The notes below the pieces were generated by a model. It saw nothing but the letters and a program-made list of their open reading frames with translations. It was not told the origin of the DNA and did not search any database. DNA of 64,000 nucleotides from Planctomycetia bacterium (GTDB lineage Bacteria; Planctomycetota; Phycisphaerae; UBA1845; Fen-1342). Location of the stretch: NCBI GenBank assembly GCA_015709575.1, contig CP054190.1:1488001-1552000 (forward strand). Reading direction: 5' to 3'. Shown here in pieces: positions 41,871 through 51,765 of this stretch (position 1 is the stretch's first letter; the number at the start of each line of letters is the position of its first letter). The position numbers were made by a program, and so were the translations under genes.

Positions 41871-44372
41871 CTACGGCCGATGAGGCCCGTGTAGCGCTGG
41901 CGGGCTGACCGGGGGTTCGATCGTCACGGATTCGACTGCGGTTAACCGGGTGTGGTCGTCGCGGATCGTCACTTCGCACTCGACAACGACTGGATTCGCG
42001 CCGGGCTGATCCGTGCGATCCGGGGCGCCTGGCTTGCTCAAGATCACCGACGCAGCGGTCGCGGGAATAGCGGCATTGGAAGGCTCGAGGGGCGTCCAAT
42101 CGCTGGATTCACCGTCGGCCAAGCCGGGCACTCGCAAGCGGACGCGCGCCTCGATCCGCAGCGGGTTCGCGTCGGGGCGGATGGGGTGATGAAACAACGT
42201 GACCAATACGCGCTGCTGGTCCGCGCTCGCATGGTGAGGTTCCGCTGAGCCTGTGGGCACGCCTTGCACGCTGAAGCCAACGCCCGCCAGGCGCGAGATC
42301 AGCTTGATCCGCCGCCCGTCGGGCAGCGGTGCGCGGAGAATCTCGCGGACAAGGTCGGGCGATTCCGCCGCTTCCAGCGCCGCGCGAACGGCAGCGACGT
42401 CGCGGGCGCTGTTTGCGGGGACAGGCTCGGCCTGTTGTGTGTTCGACCCAACCGGCCGCCCGGCCGGCGATTCCGTGTCGAATCGAGCGAGCGCTTCCCG
42501 GAGCAACAGGGCCTGCCGCAGCGTCGGACCGGTATTGCCGATCTCGCGCGCAGCGTCATCGAGAATCGCCAGCCGACCGCGCAGACCCGCGTCCATCGCG
42601 CGCTGCAGCTCAGCGAACTCCATCGTGACCGCCTCAACCCGCATCGGTTCGCGCCGACGCTGTGCGCCGACTCGAATGACGGGGCAGAGTGCGTCGGCGT
42701 CGAACCACCAGCCGCCCGAATCCGCGGACCGTCCGTGCTGAACCGGCGTTCCGTTGAGCAAGACGCTTTGAAACGGCGGCGAGTTGTGAAGGCGCAGCTC
42801 CAACTCGCGATGCGCCGGCAATCCGCCCACGTCGCCCTCAGCCGGGTCGATCGTCAGGACGCGCCGCGAGCCGGAGCGCTCATGCGAAATTCGCGTCCAT
42901 GCGAATCGGCCGTTCCGGTACGCCTGCGTCCGCCCGTCATCCTCATAAATCCGCGTTTCGCCGCTGTCGCCGCCATAGACGTGCAACACGAGGCGCGGGC
43001 TGGCGTGACGGTCGTGCTGGGTTGATTCCGCGGTGTGGTCGCTGTCTGCATGCGCCGCGATGATCGCTCCTTCGCGCACCCAGATCGGCAGTTCATCCGG
43101 CTGTGCGAGGCCCCGCACCTCGGCCGGGCCGGTCCGGCGCTCGCCGGTTCGGCGGTTAATCCAGCCGCCTTCCGCGAGCCACACCCGCGTCAGCGACCCG
43201 CCGCTGATTGCCTGCGGCGGATCGCATACCGGTGCGACCAGCAGGTCATCGCTGAGCATGAACTGCGCCGGCCGGGCGTACGCCTCGTCGAGGTACCGCC
43301 AGCGGATGTACATCGGCCGCCAGATCGGCAGGCCCTCGTCATGGGCCCGACGAGCCGCGCTATACGTCGTCGGGGCCAGCTCGCGGCGCAGCGCCGCAAC
43401 CTCCGAAAACCGGCCGAATGCGGGATTCCGCGCCAGAAGAGGCGCCAGCGCGGCAGCCTGCGCCTGGCGGCGCAAGAGCACGCCGTCCGCCACGGGTTCA
43501 TCGCCAAGCGCAACCAGCACGAGCGGCGCGGCGACGTTTCCCGATTGGGCGATGCTCGCCACACAGGCTGGCAGATCGGACCAGCTCGATCCCAGGGACA
43601 CGGTCGGCACGGACGGAATGGTGCGGTCATTCGGGTCGGTCGCTTCCGCCCGCGGAGTCGTTGGCCCCGTCGATCGGATGGCCTCGAAGGGCGGCAGCGG
43701 CGGTCGGCCGGTGAGGGCTGTGAAATCGCGCAGTGCGCGTGCGTGGTCGTCACCGTGCGAGAAAATGTACCAATCGAGTGCACCCGGCACGCGCTGTGGC
43801 GGGTTCGCATCCTTTGCGTCTGGCAACAACGGCGTGGCGGAGTCATCGACCAGCGCCCAGCCGCTGCGGGACAGCGGGCCGCCGAGACTGCGCTCGTCGC
43901 GGACGTCGGGCGTCCACCAGAACCCGGCGCCGTCGGAGACGACCCGGGCGGTGAGGTCCAGGCGGGTGAACCGGCCGTCCGGCTCGCGAAATCGAATCAG
44001 CAGGTCGCTGGCGCGGACGTGTGTGAATCCCTCGCGCGAGACCACCTGGAACCACGGCACGGGCATCCGGCGGTTGCGAAACCTTGTCGATGCCCGGTCT
44101 TCAAAGACGCCGGTGGGGGAGTATTCGAGGCGCATGACCGCGTCCGAGAGGACGGTGAAGCGCGCGCTGCCGCGGATGATGACGGCTGCGGGGTCTGCGA
44201 CCGGGTCGAGCGCCGCAGGGCCGCGCGGAGCGCCGGTGTCAGCTTGCGCCGACGCGAGCACCCCGAGCGCGGCCGTGACGGTCAGCGCGAGCAGAAGGCG
44301 GGAGGCGCGACCGGTCACGCTAGCGTCGAGCGCTTCCCGCGCGATCGATCGGTCGGCGCGCGCCGGCCTCAT
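41871..44372 (-). CDS. GH31-related protein lacking the catalytic core
   Basis: An 833-residue exported protein related to GH31 alpha-glycosidases. A signal-type segment is at residues 25-45. The N-terminal beta-sandwich (residues 65-190: [20 protein letters not shown], then [11 protein letters not shown]) and the entry to the barrel ([21 protein letters not shown]) are typical. The late barrel and C-terminal sheets are present ([10 protein letters not shown], then [15 protein letters not shown] near residue 370). Between them are only about 110 residues instead of some 350, and no nucleophile Asp or acid/base Asp segment can be seen. It is therefore probably a non-catalytic carbohydrate-binding relative. 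A helical C-terminal region of about 270 residues is additional. Its ATG overlaps the stop of a DNA methyltransferase gene by four bases. Confidence 0.75.
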   Translation of the reverse strand: MRPARADRSIAREALDASVTGRASRLLLALTVTAALGVLASAQADTGAPRGPAALDPVADPAAVIIRGSARFTVLSDAVMRLEYSPTGVFEDRASTRFRNRRMPVPWFQVVSREGFTHVRASDLLIRFREPDGRFTRLDLTARVVSDGAGFWWTPDVRDERSLGGPLSRSGWALVDDSATPLLPDAKDANPPQRVPGALDWYIFSHGDDHARALRDFTALTGRPPLPPFEAIRSTGPTTPRAEATDPNDRTIPSVPTVSLGSSWSDLPACVASIAQSGNVAAPLVLVALGDEPVADGVLLRRQAQAAALAPLLARNPAFGRFSEVAALRRELAPTTYSAARRAHDEGLPIWRPMYIRWRYLDEAYARPAQFMLSDDLLVAPVCDPPQAISGGSLTRVWLAEGGWINRRTGERRTGPAEVRGLAQPDELPIWVREGAIIAAHADSDHTAESTQHDRHASPRLVLHVYGGDSGETRIYEDDGRTQAYRNGRFAWTRISHERSGSRRVLTIDPAEGDVGGLPAHRELELRLHNSPPFQSVLLNGTPVQHGRSADSGGWWFDADALCPVIRVGAQRRREPMRVEAVTMEFAELQRAMDAGLRGRLAILDDAAREIGNTGPTLRQALLLREALARFDTESPAGRPVGSNTQQAEPVPANSARDVAAVRAALEAAESPDLVREILRAPLPDGRRIKLISRLAGVGFSVQGVPTGSAEPHHASADQQRVLVTLFHHPIRPDANPLRIEARVRLRVPGLADGESSDWTPLEPSNAAIPATAASVILSKPGAPDRTDQPGANPVVVECEVTIRDDHTRLTAVESVTIEPPVSPPALHGPHRP

Positions 44373-45376
44373 GTGGCGGCGCTTTCGGCGCGGTCAGGCG
44401 GCGAGAGTGCCGCAGGCAGGTTCGCGGGACCGCCTGATTCGAACATGGACATCGTTGGCTCGGTAGTGGGCCGCGTTCGCCGCTTCCCGACCACGGATGC
44501 GGCGGGCTTGTCCTTCAGCTTTCGCCCGTTGGCCGTGGAAGGCGCACTGCGAAGCGGGTCCGGGTCACCGATGAGCGGGTCGCCGACGTTCGTCTTTGAC
44601 AGGCGATCGCGGACGCGCGCGGCGTAGTTTTCGGACAATTCAAACGTGACAAACTGTCGGCCGAGCTTTTTGGCGACGACGGCGGTGGTGCCGCTGCCCG
44701 CGAAGGGATCGAGCACCAGGTCATCGGGGTTGGAGCAGGCGCGGATGATCCGGCCGAGCAACTGCTCCGGCATCTGGCAGCCATGCCAGCCGGCGCGCTG
44801 CTCGAAGGTGCCGCAGACGCGCGGAAAGTACCAGGTGTCCTCTTCGGCGGTGAAGGAATCGGGGATGTCCTGCGGGCGGAGGACCCAGGTATCGTCCGGC
44901 ATGCGGCCGCGCGCATCGGCCCGCTTGTCGCCGTAGACGAGTTGCCGGGCCGAGGGCACGCGGATTTCGTCGGCGTTGAAGGTGAAGTGTTTGCGGTCTT
45001 TCACGAAGTGGAAAAGGTGCGCGTGGCTGCGTGTGAACTTCCGTGTGCAGTGCACACCGAAGGTGTAGTACCAGATCACCCAGCTTCGGCAGGTCAGTCC
45101 CAGTTCGCGCGTGGCGCAGATTTTCAACTCGGCGGCGTATTCATCGCCGATGGCCAGCCAGAACGCGCCGGTCGGCGAGAGCGCATCGACCACCGCCTTC
45201 ATCCACTGCTTCGACCAGTCGAGGTAGTGCTCGTCGGCTTTTCGATCGTCGTAGGCGTCATAGTCGTAGCCGATGTTGAAGGGTGGATCAGCGAAAGCGA
45301 GCTGGACGGAGCCGGGCTTGAGCTTCCGCATCCCTTCGATGCAGTCTCCGCTGTGAGCAGTGTTGAGTTTGGGCAT
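44369..45376 (-). CDS. Site-specific DNA methyltransferase (beta class)
   Basis: A 335-residue amino-methyltransferase. Motif IV ([13 protein letters not shown]) comes first, near residue 30, and the SAM-binding motif I ([18 protein letters not shown]) comes near residue 225. That order marks a beta-class enzyme modifying adenine N6 or cytosine N4. The target-recognition region lies between (residues 90-200). The C-terminal 70 residues are basic and disordered. No restriction endonuclease is beside it, so it is probably an orphan that marks DNA for regulation or replication. The ATG at 45376 is preferred; upstream in-frame codons lack a ribosome site. It is translationally coupled to the GH31-related gene, an odd pairing. 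Confidence 0.87.
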   Translation of the reverse strand: MPKLNTAHSGDCIEGMRKLKPGSVQLAFADPPFNIGYDYDAYDDRKADEHYLDWSKQWMKAVVDALSPTGAFWLAIGDEYAAELKICATRELGLTCRSWVIWYYTFGVHCTRKFTRSHAHLFHFVKDRKHFTFNADEIRVPSARQLVYGDKRADARGRMPDDTWVLRPQDIPDSFTAEEDTWYFPRVCGTFEQRAGWHGCQMPEQLLGRIIRACSNPDDLVLDPFAGSGTTAVVAKKLGRQFVTFELSENYAARVRDRLSKTNVGDPLIGDPDPLRSAPSTANGRKLKDKPAASVVGKRRTRPTTEPTMSMFESGGPANLPAALSPPDRAESAAT

Positions 45377-45505
45377 GTGCGGCGCCGCCCGTTTCTGAAG
45401 TTCACCCGCCGATGCCCGGGCGTGACGCGCGGCACGGCAGATCGGTGCGTTCACTATTCCGAAACCGTGATTCTACCGTCCCAACGCCGCGATGGGGCGA
45501 CCGGC

Positions 45506-46624
45506 TCAGCGCGCGACACCCACGACGATCCGCTCCAGCAACTGGCGGCCCGCCAGCATCCGAAGAAAGAGCGTGATCTGCGTACGGGCGCGCCGCAAGT
45601 GCCGGGCCGCTGCGCCGCCGTCATCGGCGGCGGTCGTCAGGAACGCCGTCATGCGAACGATCGCGCGCTCCAGCGTCATGCCCAGCGCCGCCATGACGAT
45701 CCGCTCGCGCTCGACCCCGGTCAGCAGCGCGCCGGCTTCGCGGAAGTAGCCGCGGAGCAGCGCTTCGAATCGTTCCGGCAGCAGGGCGACCAGGCCTGCG
45801 TTCGGCGCATCCTCGGCCACGTTGCACAACACGATCCGCGCCATTTCCCCCACGTCGTGCAGCACGGTGCCCGACATGGCGCGGTCCACGTTCCACAGGC
45901 ACAGCGGCTCTCCGCTAGCGACGTCACAGAGAACGAAACGGGGTCGGCAGTGGTTGAGCGCGACACGCTCCGGCAGCACGCGGCGGCGCTGCTCCTCCCC
46001 GACGTAGGCCGCGTAGCGCGGGTAACGCAGAATCGCCGCGATGTCCGCCGGCGCGTCGCGTGCCCGGCCGAAGGGGTCGGACCGCGCAGCCTGATCGAGC
46101 GCCTCGAGATGGGCCGCGGTGTCGTGCAGCCCCGGGGCGGTTTCAATCAGCGGCGGCCATGCGAATTCCGTCGCCATTCGGCGGTGAAACGCGCCGATTG
46201 CCGCGCCGTAGCGCAGGGCGTCGCCCTCGGCGCGGATCTCAAGCGGCTCGGCCGAATCCGGGATCTCGAGCGCCCGCCAGGCGGTGGTGCGGTCCGGCTC
46301 CAGCGCGAACCAGCCATCCTCCACGGCCGGCATGGGGCGTGCTGCGCCGCGCGTCGCCGACGGAGCGCCCTCGGCGGTGGCGCGGGCACGCACATGGTTG
46401 GCGATTCGCAGGACGTTGGACATCAGCGCGGCGGCGTCCGGAAACGCCCGCCGATCGACACGCTGCAGCAGGTATCGCGCGGGGGCATCCGACGACACGA
46501 CAAAGCTCTGCGCTTCGGCGGGGAATGGGGACAGCCGGACGCGCCCGCGCAGGTCGAGGCGAAAGCGATCAACCATCCGGGCGGCGGTCTCGCCGGAGAC
46601 GGTCTCGCCGTGGGGCGCGCTCAC
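45506..46624 (-). CDS. Kinase-fold protein related to N-acetylhexosamine kinase, catalytic loop lost
   Basis: A 372-residue protein with the layout of APH-fold sugar kinases of the NahK type. It has a Gln-Arg-Val-Asp nucleotide-binding strand near residue 55 (YLLQRVDRRAFPDAAALMSN), a GAAIGAFHRRM helix and the catalytic region near residue 224. There the expected H-N-D-x-K-x-x-N reads L-N-H-C-R-P-R-F. The metal-binding D-L-D-T reads N-V-D-R just before MSGTVLHDVGEMAR. The catalytic Asp and metal-binding residues are gone, so phosphotransfer is unlikely. It starts with GTG, 31 bases after a sugar-1-phosphate nucleotidyltransferase gene. Active NahK is often paired with that kind of enzyme, so this one may be a regulatory or sugar-binding partner. 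Confidence 0.7.
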   Translation of the reverse strand: MSAPHGETVSGETAARMVDRFRLDLRGRVRLSPFPAEAQSFVVSSDAPARYLLQRVDRRAFPDAAALMSNVLRIANHVRARATAEGAPSATRGAARPMPAVEDGWFALEPDRTTAWRALEIPDSAEPLEIRAEGDALRYGAAIGAFHRRMATEFAWPPLIETAPGLHDTAAHLEALDQAARSDPFGRARDAPADIAAILRYPRYAAYVGEEQRRRVLPERVALNHCRPRFVLCDVASGEPLCLWNVDRAMSGTVLHDVGEMARIVLCNVAEDAPNAGLVALLPERFEALLRGYFREAGALLTGVERERIVMAALGMTLERAIVRMTAFLTTAADDGGAAARHLRRARTQITLFLRMLAGRQLLERIVVGVAR

Positions 46625-46655
46625 GCGGCCACCGACCCTTGAATCGGCGCCGGGG

Positions 46656-47564
46656 TTACTTCCACAGATCCTCCGGGTATTCGCCGCGCGCGATCATGCC
46701 CGCGATCATCGCCTGCACGCGCTCGCGGTCGGCGCGGTGCGTGACGCCGCACCACTGCGCCGCCGCCGGCAGCACGCGAACCCGGGCGCGGCCGGTGGCG
46801 ACGAGGTTCTGCACCGCGGCGGGGAGATAGTACTCGGCGGTCGCGGAACCGGCGTTTTCGCGCAGAAATGCCTCGAAGCCGGCCTGCAACTGCGGGAAGA
46901 TCGACGCGCGGAAGCCCCATGTGTTCATCGAGACGGGCGTGTCCGCCGGGAGCGTGTGGCGAGCGCCGGCGCTGTCGGTGTACGCCGCATTTGCGCCGTC
47001 TCGGGCGATGCCGGTGGTCTCCGTGATTTGCTCCAGCCAGCCGTCGCGGCTGACGCGGCAGACGCCGCGCGACACGCTGCCGCCCTCGGAGAGCGTGTCG
47101 GCCAGCGAAAAGCCGACCATCGCATACTCCTCCATGCCCGCTGACTCAGGACGCGCGAAGAAATCCGCCAGCGCGCGATAAGAGGCCGCGCCGTAAAAGT
47201 CGTCGGCGTTGATGACCGCGAAAGGTTCGCGAATCACGCCCGCCGCGGCCAACACGGCGTGGCCGGTGCCCCACGGGCGGGTGCGCTCCGGCGGGGGCTT
47301 GATGTCGCCGGGCAGCGCGTCGTTGCGCTGAAAGGCGTAGTCGCAGCGAACGCGACCGCGGAAGCGCGGTTCGATTCCGGTGCGGAAGGCGTCGTGCAGG
47401 TCCGGACGGATGACAAACACGACCCGTTCAAATCCGGCCTGGAGCGCGTCGTGGATCGAGTAGTCCATGATCGTCGCGCCGTTCGGCCCGACCGGCTCGA
47501 CCTGCTTCAGCCCGCCGTAACGGCTGCCCATACCGGCCGCCAGGATCATCAACGTCGGTTTCAC
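46656..47564 (-). CDS. Sugar-phosphate nucleotidyltransferase (UGP-like)
   Basis: A 302-residue GT-A fold nucleotidyltransferase. The NTP-binding signature is at the very start (LMILAAGMGSRYGGLKQVEPVG). The metal-binding segment FAVINADDFYG is near residue 120. The distribution of motifs fits the group that makes UDP- or other NDP-sugars from sugar-1-phosphates next to NahK-like kinases. The GTG at 47564 is chosen for its GAGGGTGAT ribosome site and the usual N-terminus; 47570 and 47576 are alternatives. It is the upstream gene of the pair with the kinase-fold protein. Confidence 0.84.
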   Translation of the reverse strand: MKPTLMILAAGMGSRYGGLKQVEPVGPNGATIMDYSIHDALQAGFERVVFVIRPDLHDAFRTGIEPRFRGRVRCDYAFQRNDALPGDIKPPPERTRPWGTGHAVLAAAGVIREPFAVINADDFYGAASYRALADFFARPESAGMEEYAMVGFSLADTLSEGGSVSRGVCRVSRDGWLEQITETTGIARDGANAAYTDSAGARHTLPADTPVSMNTWGFRASIFPQLQAGFEAFLRENAGSATAEYYLPAAVQNLVATGRARVRVLPAAAQWCGVTHRADRERVQAMIAGMIARGEYPEDLWK

Positions 47565-47724
47565 AATCACCCTCAATCCATCGCGGCGCGGCGCCGCGAT
47601 TGCCGATGGATGCCCCGCGCGCGATCGGGTGCGCGCGAAGCGGTTTTTTCAACGATTGCGGGCGCTCGGGACCCGCGCATCCGGCCGAGCGATCCAACAG
47701 GATAGGCGGCGCAGCGCTGTGCGG

Positions 47725-50313
47725 CTACCGCGGCTGGGTCGGCGCAGCGCGGGGCGGCGTCAGCACGTCGCGCAGATCGGGATCGTCCGCCGGGAGCGGC
47801 GGGGGGCGCGGCGGTGGTCGTTCGTCCGCCGGCGGCGGACGATCGTCCGGCGGTGGCGGTTGCGGGCGATCTCTCGGGTCGCGCGGCTGGCGCTGCGGGG
47901 TGCCGGGCGGCGCATCGACGACGGGCGGAGCAGGCAGGCCGCTGCTCGGCGGCTCGGCTCGGCGCGGCGCTCCCGGTCGCTCGGATGATTCCGGCACAAA
48001 ATTCGGCTGGGTCTGCGGCGGCGCGATGCCCCAGGCGTCGAGGTGTGCTTGCGCCAGCGTGCGCACCAGTTCCTCGGTGTCCTCCGCCGCGAGCCGCTGG
48101 CAGACCGGCGCGAGCGAGTTGCCTTGGCGCGCCAACAGGCGCAGCGCCATCAGCCGGACCAGCCAGTTGGGGTCGTCGAGTCGCGCCTGCACCTCGCGGA
48201 CAAGGTTGGCGTCCAGACCGGCGAAGCTCAGGGCGTGCAGCGCCCGGGCGCGGGTCTCCCAACTCTCCGCCGCGAGCGAGGCCGACAGCGCCTGGTAGAT
48301 GCGATCCGCGGGAATCGGTGACGGGCGATAGGCGAGCTGGCGCAACTCGGCACGGTGCCGCTCGCCGAGCAGTTGTCCCATCACCTCCAACGCCTGGAAC
48401 CGCGGCGCGTCCACCTGGCCGGCGGCGGCGGAGAAGAGCGCGTGCAGTGCTTCGCGGTTGGTGGTGGCCGGCACGCGGTTGAAGTAGGCCGGTCGCACCG
48501 CCTGCCCGGTCGGCGACGGCACGCAGCGCCCCTCGGCGTCGACAGCCGGGTCGAGAATTGCGGTGACGGTCACGCGCTGGAGTTGTTGCGGCGTCAGCCG
48601 CGCCGCGCGGCCGGGCGGTCCGACGTCGAGCGTGCGGCGAATGCGAATGGTCTGGCCCGGGGCGAGAACTGCGGCGCGATCCATGCGCTCCATCAGCAGT
48701 TGCGGGTGCTCACGGACGCGATCGCCCTCCATGCGGAGCGAAATCGCCCACACGGGGGAGACCATTCCGCCCTCGCCGAGCGTGATCGGGAAGCGCCCGC
48801 GATTCGTGAGCGACAGCACGGCCCACCATGGTTCACCGACGCCGACGCCGGGATTTTCGATTCGGATCTCGGCTTCGAGGTAGCGGCCGACGTGCTTCTG
48901 AAACGAGAGCACGTCGCGATCAAACTCGGAAAAGCTCTGCGCGATCTCGGGGAAACGCCGGCCGGCCGGCTGCGTCGTCGGGCCGAGCGGCCCAAGCTGG
49001 CTGAACAACTCGTAGGCCGGACCGGATAGCGGCATGATCTCCAGGTTGGCGGCGAGCCGCGCCGCGGCGTCGGCGTCGCCCTCGTCGCGGAGAATCCGCG
49101 CCAGTCGCGCCGCGGCATAGGCATCGCGGCCCGCGATCGGCATGAGCGTTCGGCGGGCATCGTCGATGCGGTCGGAGCCGGCCTGCGCCCAGCCGAGCAC
49201 GCGCAGGGCGAAAGGGTCCTGCGGCGCGCGCTGCGCCGCGGATTCGGCCAGCATGAGCGCCCGCTGGGGCTGTGGATCGAGCGTGCTGTGAAACCAGGCG
49301 GCTTGAGCGACGTCGTTGACGTGCCACTCGGCCGGCTCGCGGATCTCGGCGAAGCGGCGGGCGAGCGCCGCCTTGAGCGCGTCCGCGTCGGCGGTACGGT
49401 TGAGGCGGGTCATCAGCCAGTGCTGCAGGAACACGGCCTCGAAAAGCTGCCCGTCCTGCTTCGCGGCTTGTTCAGCGCTGGCCAGCGCCTCGGGCAGCTT
49501 TCCGAGCGCGACCAGGTTTCGGGCGCGTTCGAACAGAAAGGCGGGGGTCAGGGCTTCGCCGCGCGCTTGCGCCTGCTCAGCGACGTGGTCGAACAGTACG
49601 CCGGCCTCGGCAGCAAACCCGTAGGCGTCCAGCAGCGCGGCCGCATAGGAGGCGACGTCGGTCCTCAAAGGACTGGCCCGCAGTGCGCGCAGCAGCGTCC
49701 GGAGCTGCACATGCGGCGGGGCGTCCGCGCTGAGCAGTTCGAGGGCGAGCAGCGCGGCGTCCGGGTTCTGGTCATCAAGGCCCAGCGCGCGATCCAGCGC
49801 AAGCCGCGCCGCGGCGCGCTGCATGCCTTCCAGCGCCAGCCGCGCCAGTTCGACGTAGAGCAGGGCGCGTTGGTCACGTGGCCGCGGCGGTTGAAGCGCC
49901 AGCAGCGCTTCGAGCCAGCGCTTGCGCTGCTCAGAAGTCTGGATCCCCTCCAGCCCGGCGGTCAGCCAGCGCGCGAACGCGCCGTAGTTGCCGGGGTCGA
50001 GCGCTACCTGTGATTCGAGGTGCAGGCGTGCGGCGGCCGAGTCGCCGCGAAGCTGGGCCAGCTCCTCCAGCAGCCGATGGGCCTCTACCTGCTCGCGGTT
50101 CAGACGAAGCGCCGCGTGCAGCAGCACCTCGATGTGGGTCAGGTCGAGCGGCGACTCCGCCTGGCGCGGAGCCAGCGCCAGGTCGCGGGCCAGGTCCACG
50201 AGCAGATCCGGCGTTGCCAGAGGGGGAGCGCGATCGGCCGCGAGCGCGGCCGGTGTCAGCAACCCGCTTGCGAGCAGGATTCCGGCGGTGACCCACGCGC
50301 CAATCAAACGCAT
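47725..50313 (-). CDS. Exported TPR-repeat protein with proline-rich tail
   Basis: An 862-residue protein. Residues 1-26 form a Sec signal ending near ALAA. Residues 40-480 are tetratricopeptide-like helical repeats (AAARLHLESQVALDPGNYGA, then LPEALASAEQAAKQDGQLFE). A beta domain follows (about 490-620, with VLSLTNRGRFPITLGEGG). HEAT-like repeats follow (650-760), then a Pro/Arg-rich disordered tail of about 90 residues. No catalytic site is visible. It is probably a periplasmic scaffold. The ATG at 50313 gives the signal peptide; the upstream extension to 50379 is rejected. Confidence 0.78.
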   Translation of the reverse strand: MRLIGAWVTAGILLASGLLTPAALAADRAPPLATPDLLVDLARDLALAPRQAESPLDLTHIEVLLHAALRLNREQVEAHRLLEELAQLRGDSAAARLHLESQVALDPGNYGAFARWLTAGLEGIQTSEQRKRWLEALLALQPPRPRDQRALLYVELARLALEGMQRAAARLALDRALGLDDQNPDAALLALELLSADAPPHVQLRTLLRALRASPLRTDVASYAAALLDAYGFAAEAGVLFDHVAEQAQARGEALTPAFLFERARNLVALGKLPEALASAEQAAKQDGQLFEAVFLQHWLMTRLNRTADADALKAALARRFAEIREPAEWHVNDVAQAAWFHSTLDPQPQRALMLAESAAQRAPQDPFALRVLGWAQAGSDRIDDARRTLMPIAGRDAYAAARLARILRDEGDADAAARLAANLEIMPLSGPAYELFSQLGPLGPTTQPAGRRFPEIAQSFSEFDRDVLSFQKHVGRYLEAEIRIENPGVGVGEPWWAVLSLTNRGRFPITLGEGGMVSPVWAISLRMEGDRVREHPQLLMERMDRAAVLAPGQTIRIRRTLDVGPPGRAARLTPQQLQRVTVTAILDPAVDAEGRCVPSPTGQAVRPAYFNRVPATTNREALHALFSAAAGQVDAPRFQALEVMGQLLGERHRAELRQLAYRPSPIPADRIYQALSASLAAESWETRARALHALSFAGLDANLVREVQARLDDPNWLVRLMALRLLARQGNSLAPVCQRLAAEDTEELVRTLAQAHLDAWGIAPPQTQPNFVPESSERPGAPRRAEPPSSGLPAPPVVDAPPGTPQRQPRDPRDRPQPPPPDDRPPPADERPPPRPPPLPADDPDLRDVLTPPRAAPTQPR

Positions 50314-50460
50314 TGCACGCCTTTCGCCGTCGGACCCTTCCGAAACGCGGCAGAACAGCGCCACCGGCACCCCCCGCACCCGGTCCCCATCGCGGGTGAA
50401 CGAGTCAGGCGTGATGGTCGATGCCCGCCGCCGACAGGACGACGAATTTGTTATCGGCGC

Positions 50461-50562
50461 TTACTTCTTCCCGGCCGCAGCCCGGCGCTCGCGAGCCTTC
50501 CGTTTGACCCGTTCCTGTGCCTTTTTGTGCTTGCGGGCCGCGTTCTTCTTCTTCTTGTTCAC
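50461..50562 (-). CDS. Very small basic protein (33 aa)
   Basis: A 33-residue ORF starting with GTG, MNKKKKNAARKHKKAQERV and then another Lys/Arg-rich stretch ending AAAGKK. A near-perfect GGAGGT ribosome site is five bases upstream, the best in the region, so it is very probably translated. More than half of the residues are basic, as in tiny ribosome-associated or nucleic-acid-binding proteins (bTHX or bS22 type), but the sequence is not clearly either. It is monocistronic in appearance, between two genes for exported proteins on the same strand. Confidence 0.7.
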   Translation of the reverse strand: MNKKKKNAARKHKKAQERVKRKARERRAAAGKK

Positions 50563-51037
50563 TCAGACCTCCACGCCGTGCGCGCGGCTGACCACCGCGG
50601 AATTCCGGCTGATTTCAGGACCGACAGCATCCCCGCTGGCCCCCGGAAACGCAAGCCGCCGGAATCGATCCCGAACGGGGCGCGACAGGGGGGTGTTCGG
50701 GGGCCGGTGGCGCGGAAGCGCCTTTGCCCGCAGCAGCTTGGGGCAGGTCAGAAAAAAAGTGGTCAGTGGAAATGTGAAGAAGGCGCGGACTACGATGGGA
50801 TGAGTTCGGTTGGAGCACATCGCGGTCCGGGGCAAGCTCCCCCATCCCGAGACCAGAGATCGAAGCAGGCCCGCCGACGGAGACGCTGCGCGCTCAATCG
50901 CGTTCGGCGAATCCGCCTGAGCTGCGGCCGGTGCGCCACCGACGCCGGATTCGTCCCGTTTGCACGCTGCGCCGTCCCGAGTTCCCTCGGGCGGCGTTTG
51001 CGTTTCCAGGCGGCCCGTTCAGGCCCCGGCGTCCGCA
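50563..51037. other. 475-base stretch without a recognised gene
   Basis: Between the small basic protein and the next lipoprotein gene, open frames on both strands are short and lack ribosome sites. A run of seven A at 50754-50760 (T on the minus strand) lies 280 bases downstream of the lipoprotein stop at 51038, without a strong stem before it. It could hold the promoter and leader of the basic-protein gene, but no confident -35/-10 pair was seen. Confidence 0.5.
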
Positions 51038-51739
51038 CTATTTCACTTCAGGCGGTGGGGGCAGCATGCGCAGGCCGGGCAGCAAGCGAGCGCGAATTTC
51101 CTCGATGATTCGATCGGCGGCGACGGCCGGTGGGGGACGGGCGACACGCCCGCTGCGGAGGTCGTCATGCAGCGACCTCAGGCCACGCGCCATGCGGGAG
51201 AATGCCCTTGCAAGGTCGGGCGAATAGCCCGGACCCGGGTCGTAACGCCAAGCGCCGTCCACCCTGCGCAGCGCCGCCCGTTCGGCCGGCAGCGCCCCAT
51301 CAATCGTGAACGCGACCGTGGCGGCGTTCTCTTTGACGTGCTCGTCCAGTAATTCCACGCCGCGGCTGAACACGTCCAGCGCGCCGGCCAACTGGGATTG
51401 GGAGACTGCGGCGGCCAGCGCCGGGCTGTATTCGTCGCGGAGGAATTCGGCCAGCTGCGCGTCGGCGGCGATGAACTCGTCCATCGCCAGCAGCACCTCC
51501 ACGATCTCGGACGCCCGCCCCGGCAGGACGAGCGCGTCGAGGGCGGCGTAGTTGCGGCTGCCGCGGGCGGCCACCAGTCGCGCGACCACCGATTTGGGTG
51601 ACTCGGCGCTCGCGGCGCCGGCTGTCCGCGGAGCGCCGCCGGGTTCGCAGCCGGCGAGCGCCGACGCGAGCATCAGCATCGTCGCGATTGGTGCTGTGGT
51701 TCGCATCCGCGTCGCAAGACGGCGGGTGCAACTTGCCAT
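51038..51739 (-). CDS. Lipoprotein of unknown function
   Basis: A 233-residue protein with an RR-containing signal and a good lipobox (LASALAGC near residue 31). The mature part begins with a Gly/Ala/Ser-rich tether and continues as a helical domain (VVARLVAARGSRNYAALDAL; MDEFIAADAQLAEFLRDEY). One DGAWRYDPGPGY segment near residue 180 resembles the end of small NTF2-like or DUF4878-type secreted domains, but this is tentative. The start could also be the ATG at 51706, which keeps a shorter signal. It lies 26 bases downstream of the enoyl-CoA hydratase gene. Confidence 0.7.
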   Translation of the reverse strand: MASCTRRLATRMRTTAPIATMLMLASALAGCEPGGAPRTAGAASAESPKSVVARLVAARGSRNYAALDALVLPGRASEIVEVLLAMDEFIAADAQLAEFLRDEYSPALAAAVSQSQLAGALDVFSRGVELLDEHVKENAATVAFTIDGALPAERAALRRVDGAWRYDPGPGYSPDLARAFSRMARGLRSLHDDLRSGRVARPPPAVAADRIIEEIRARLLPGLRMLPPPPEVK

Positions 51740-51765
51740 TGCATGCGCCCTGGTGCAACCGGTCG

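Noticed and set aside
50740..50790. Run of seven A as a terminator for the minus-strand lipoprotein gene
   Set aside because: The T run is present on the minus strand, but no stable stem precedes it.
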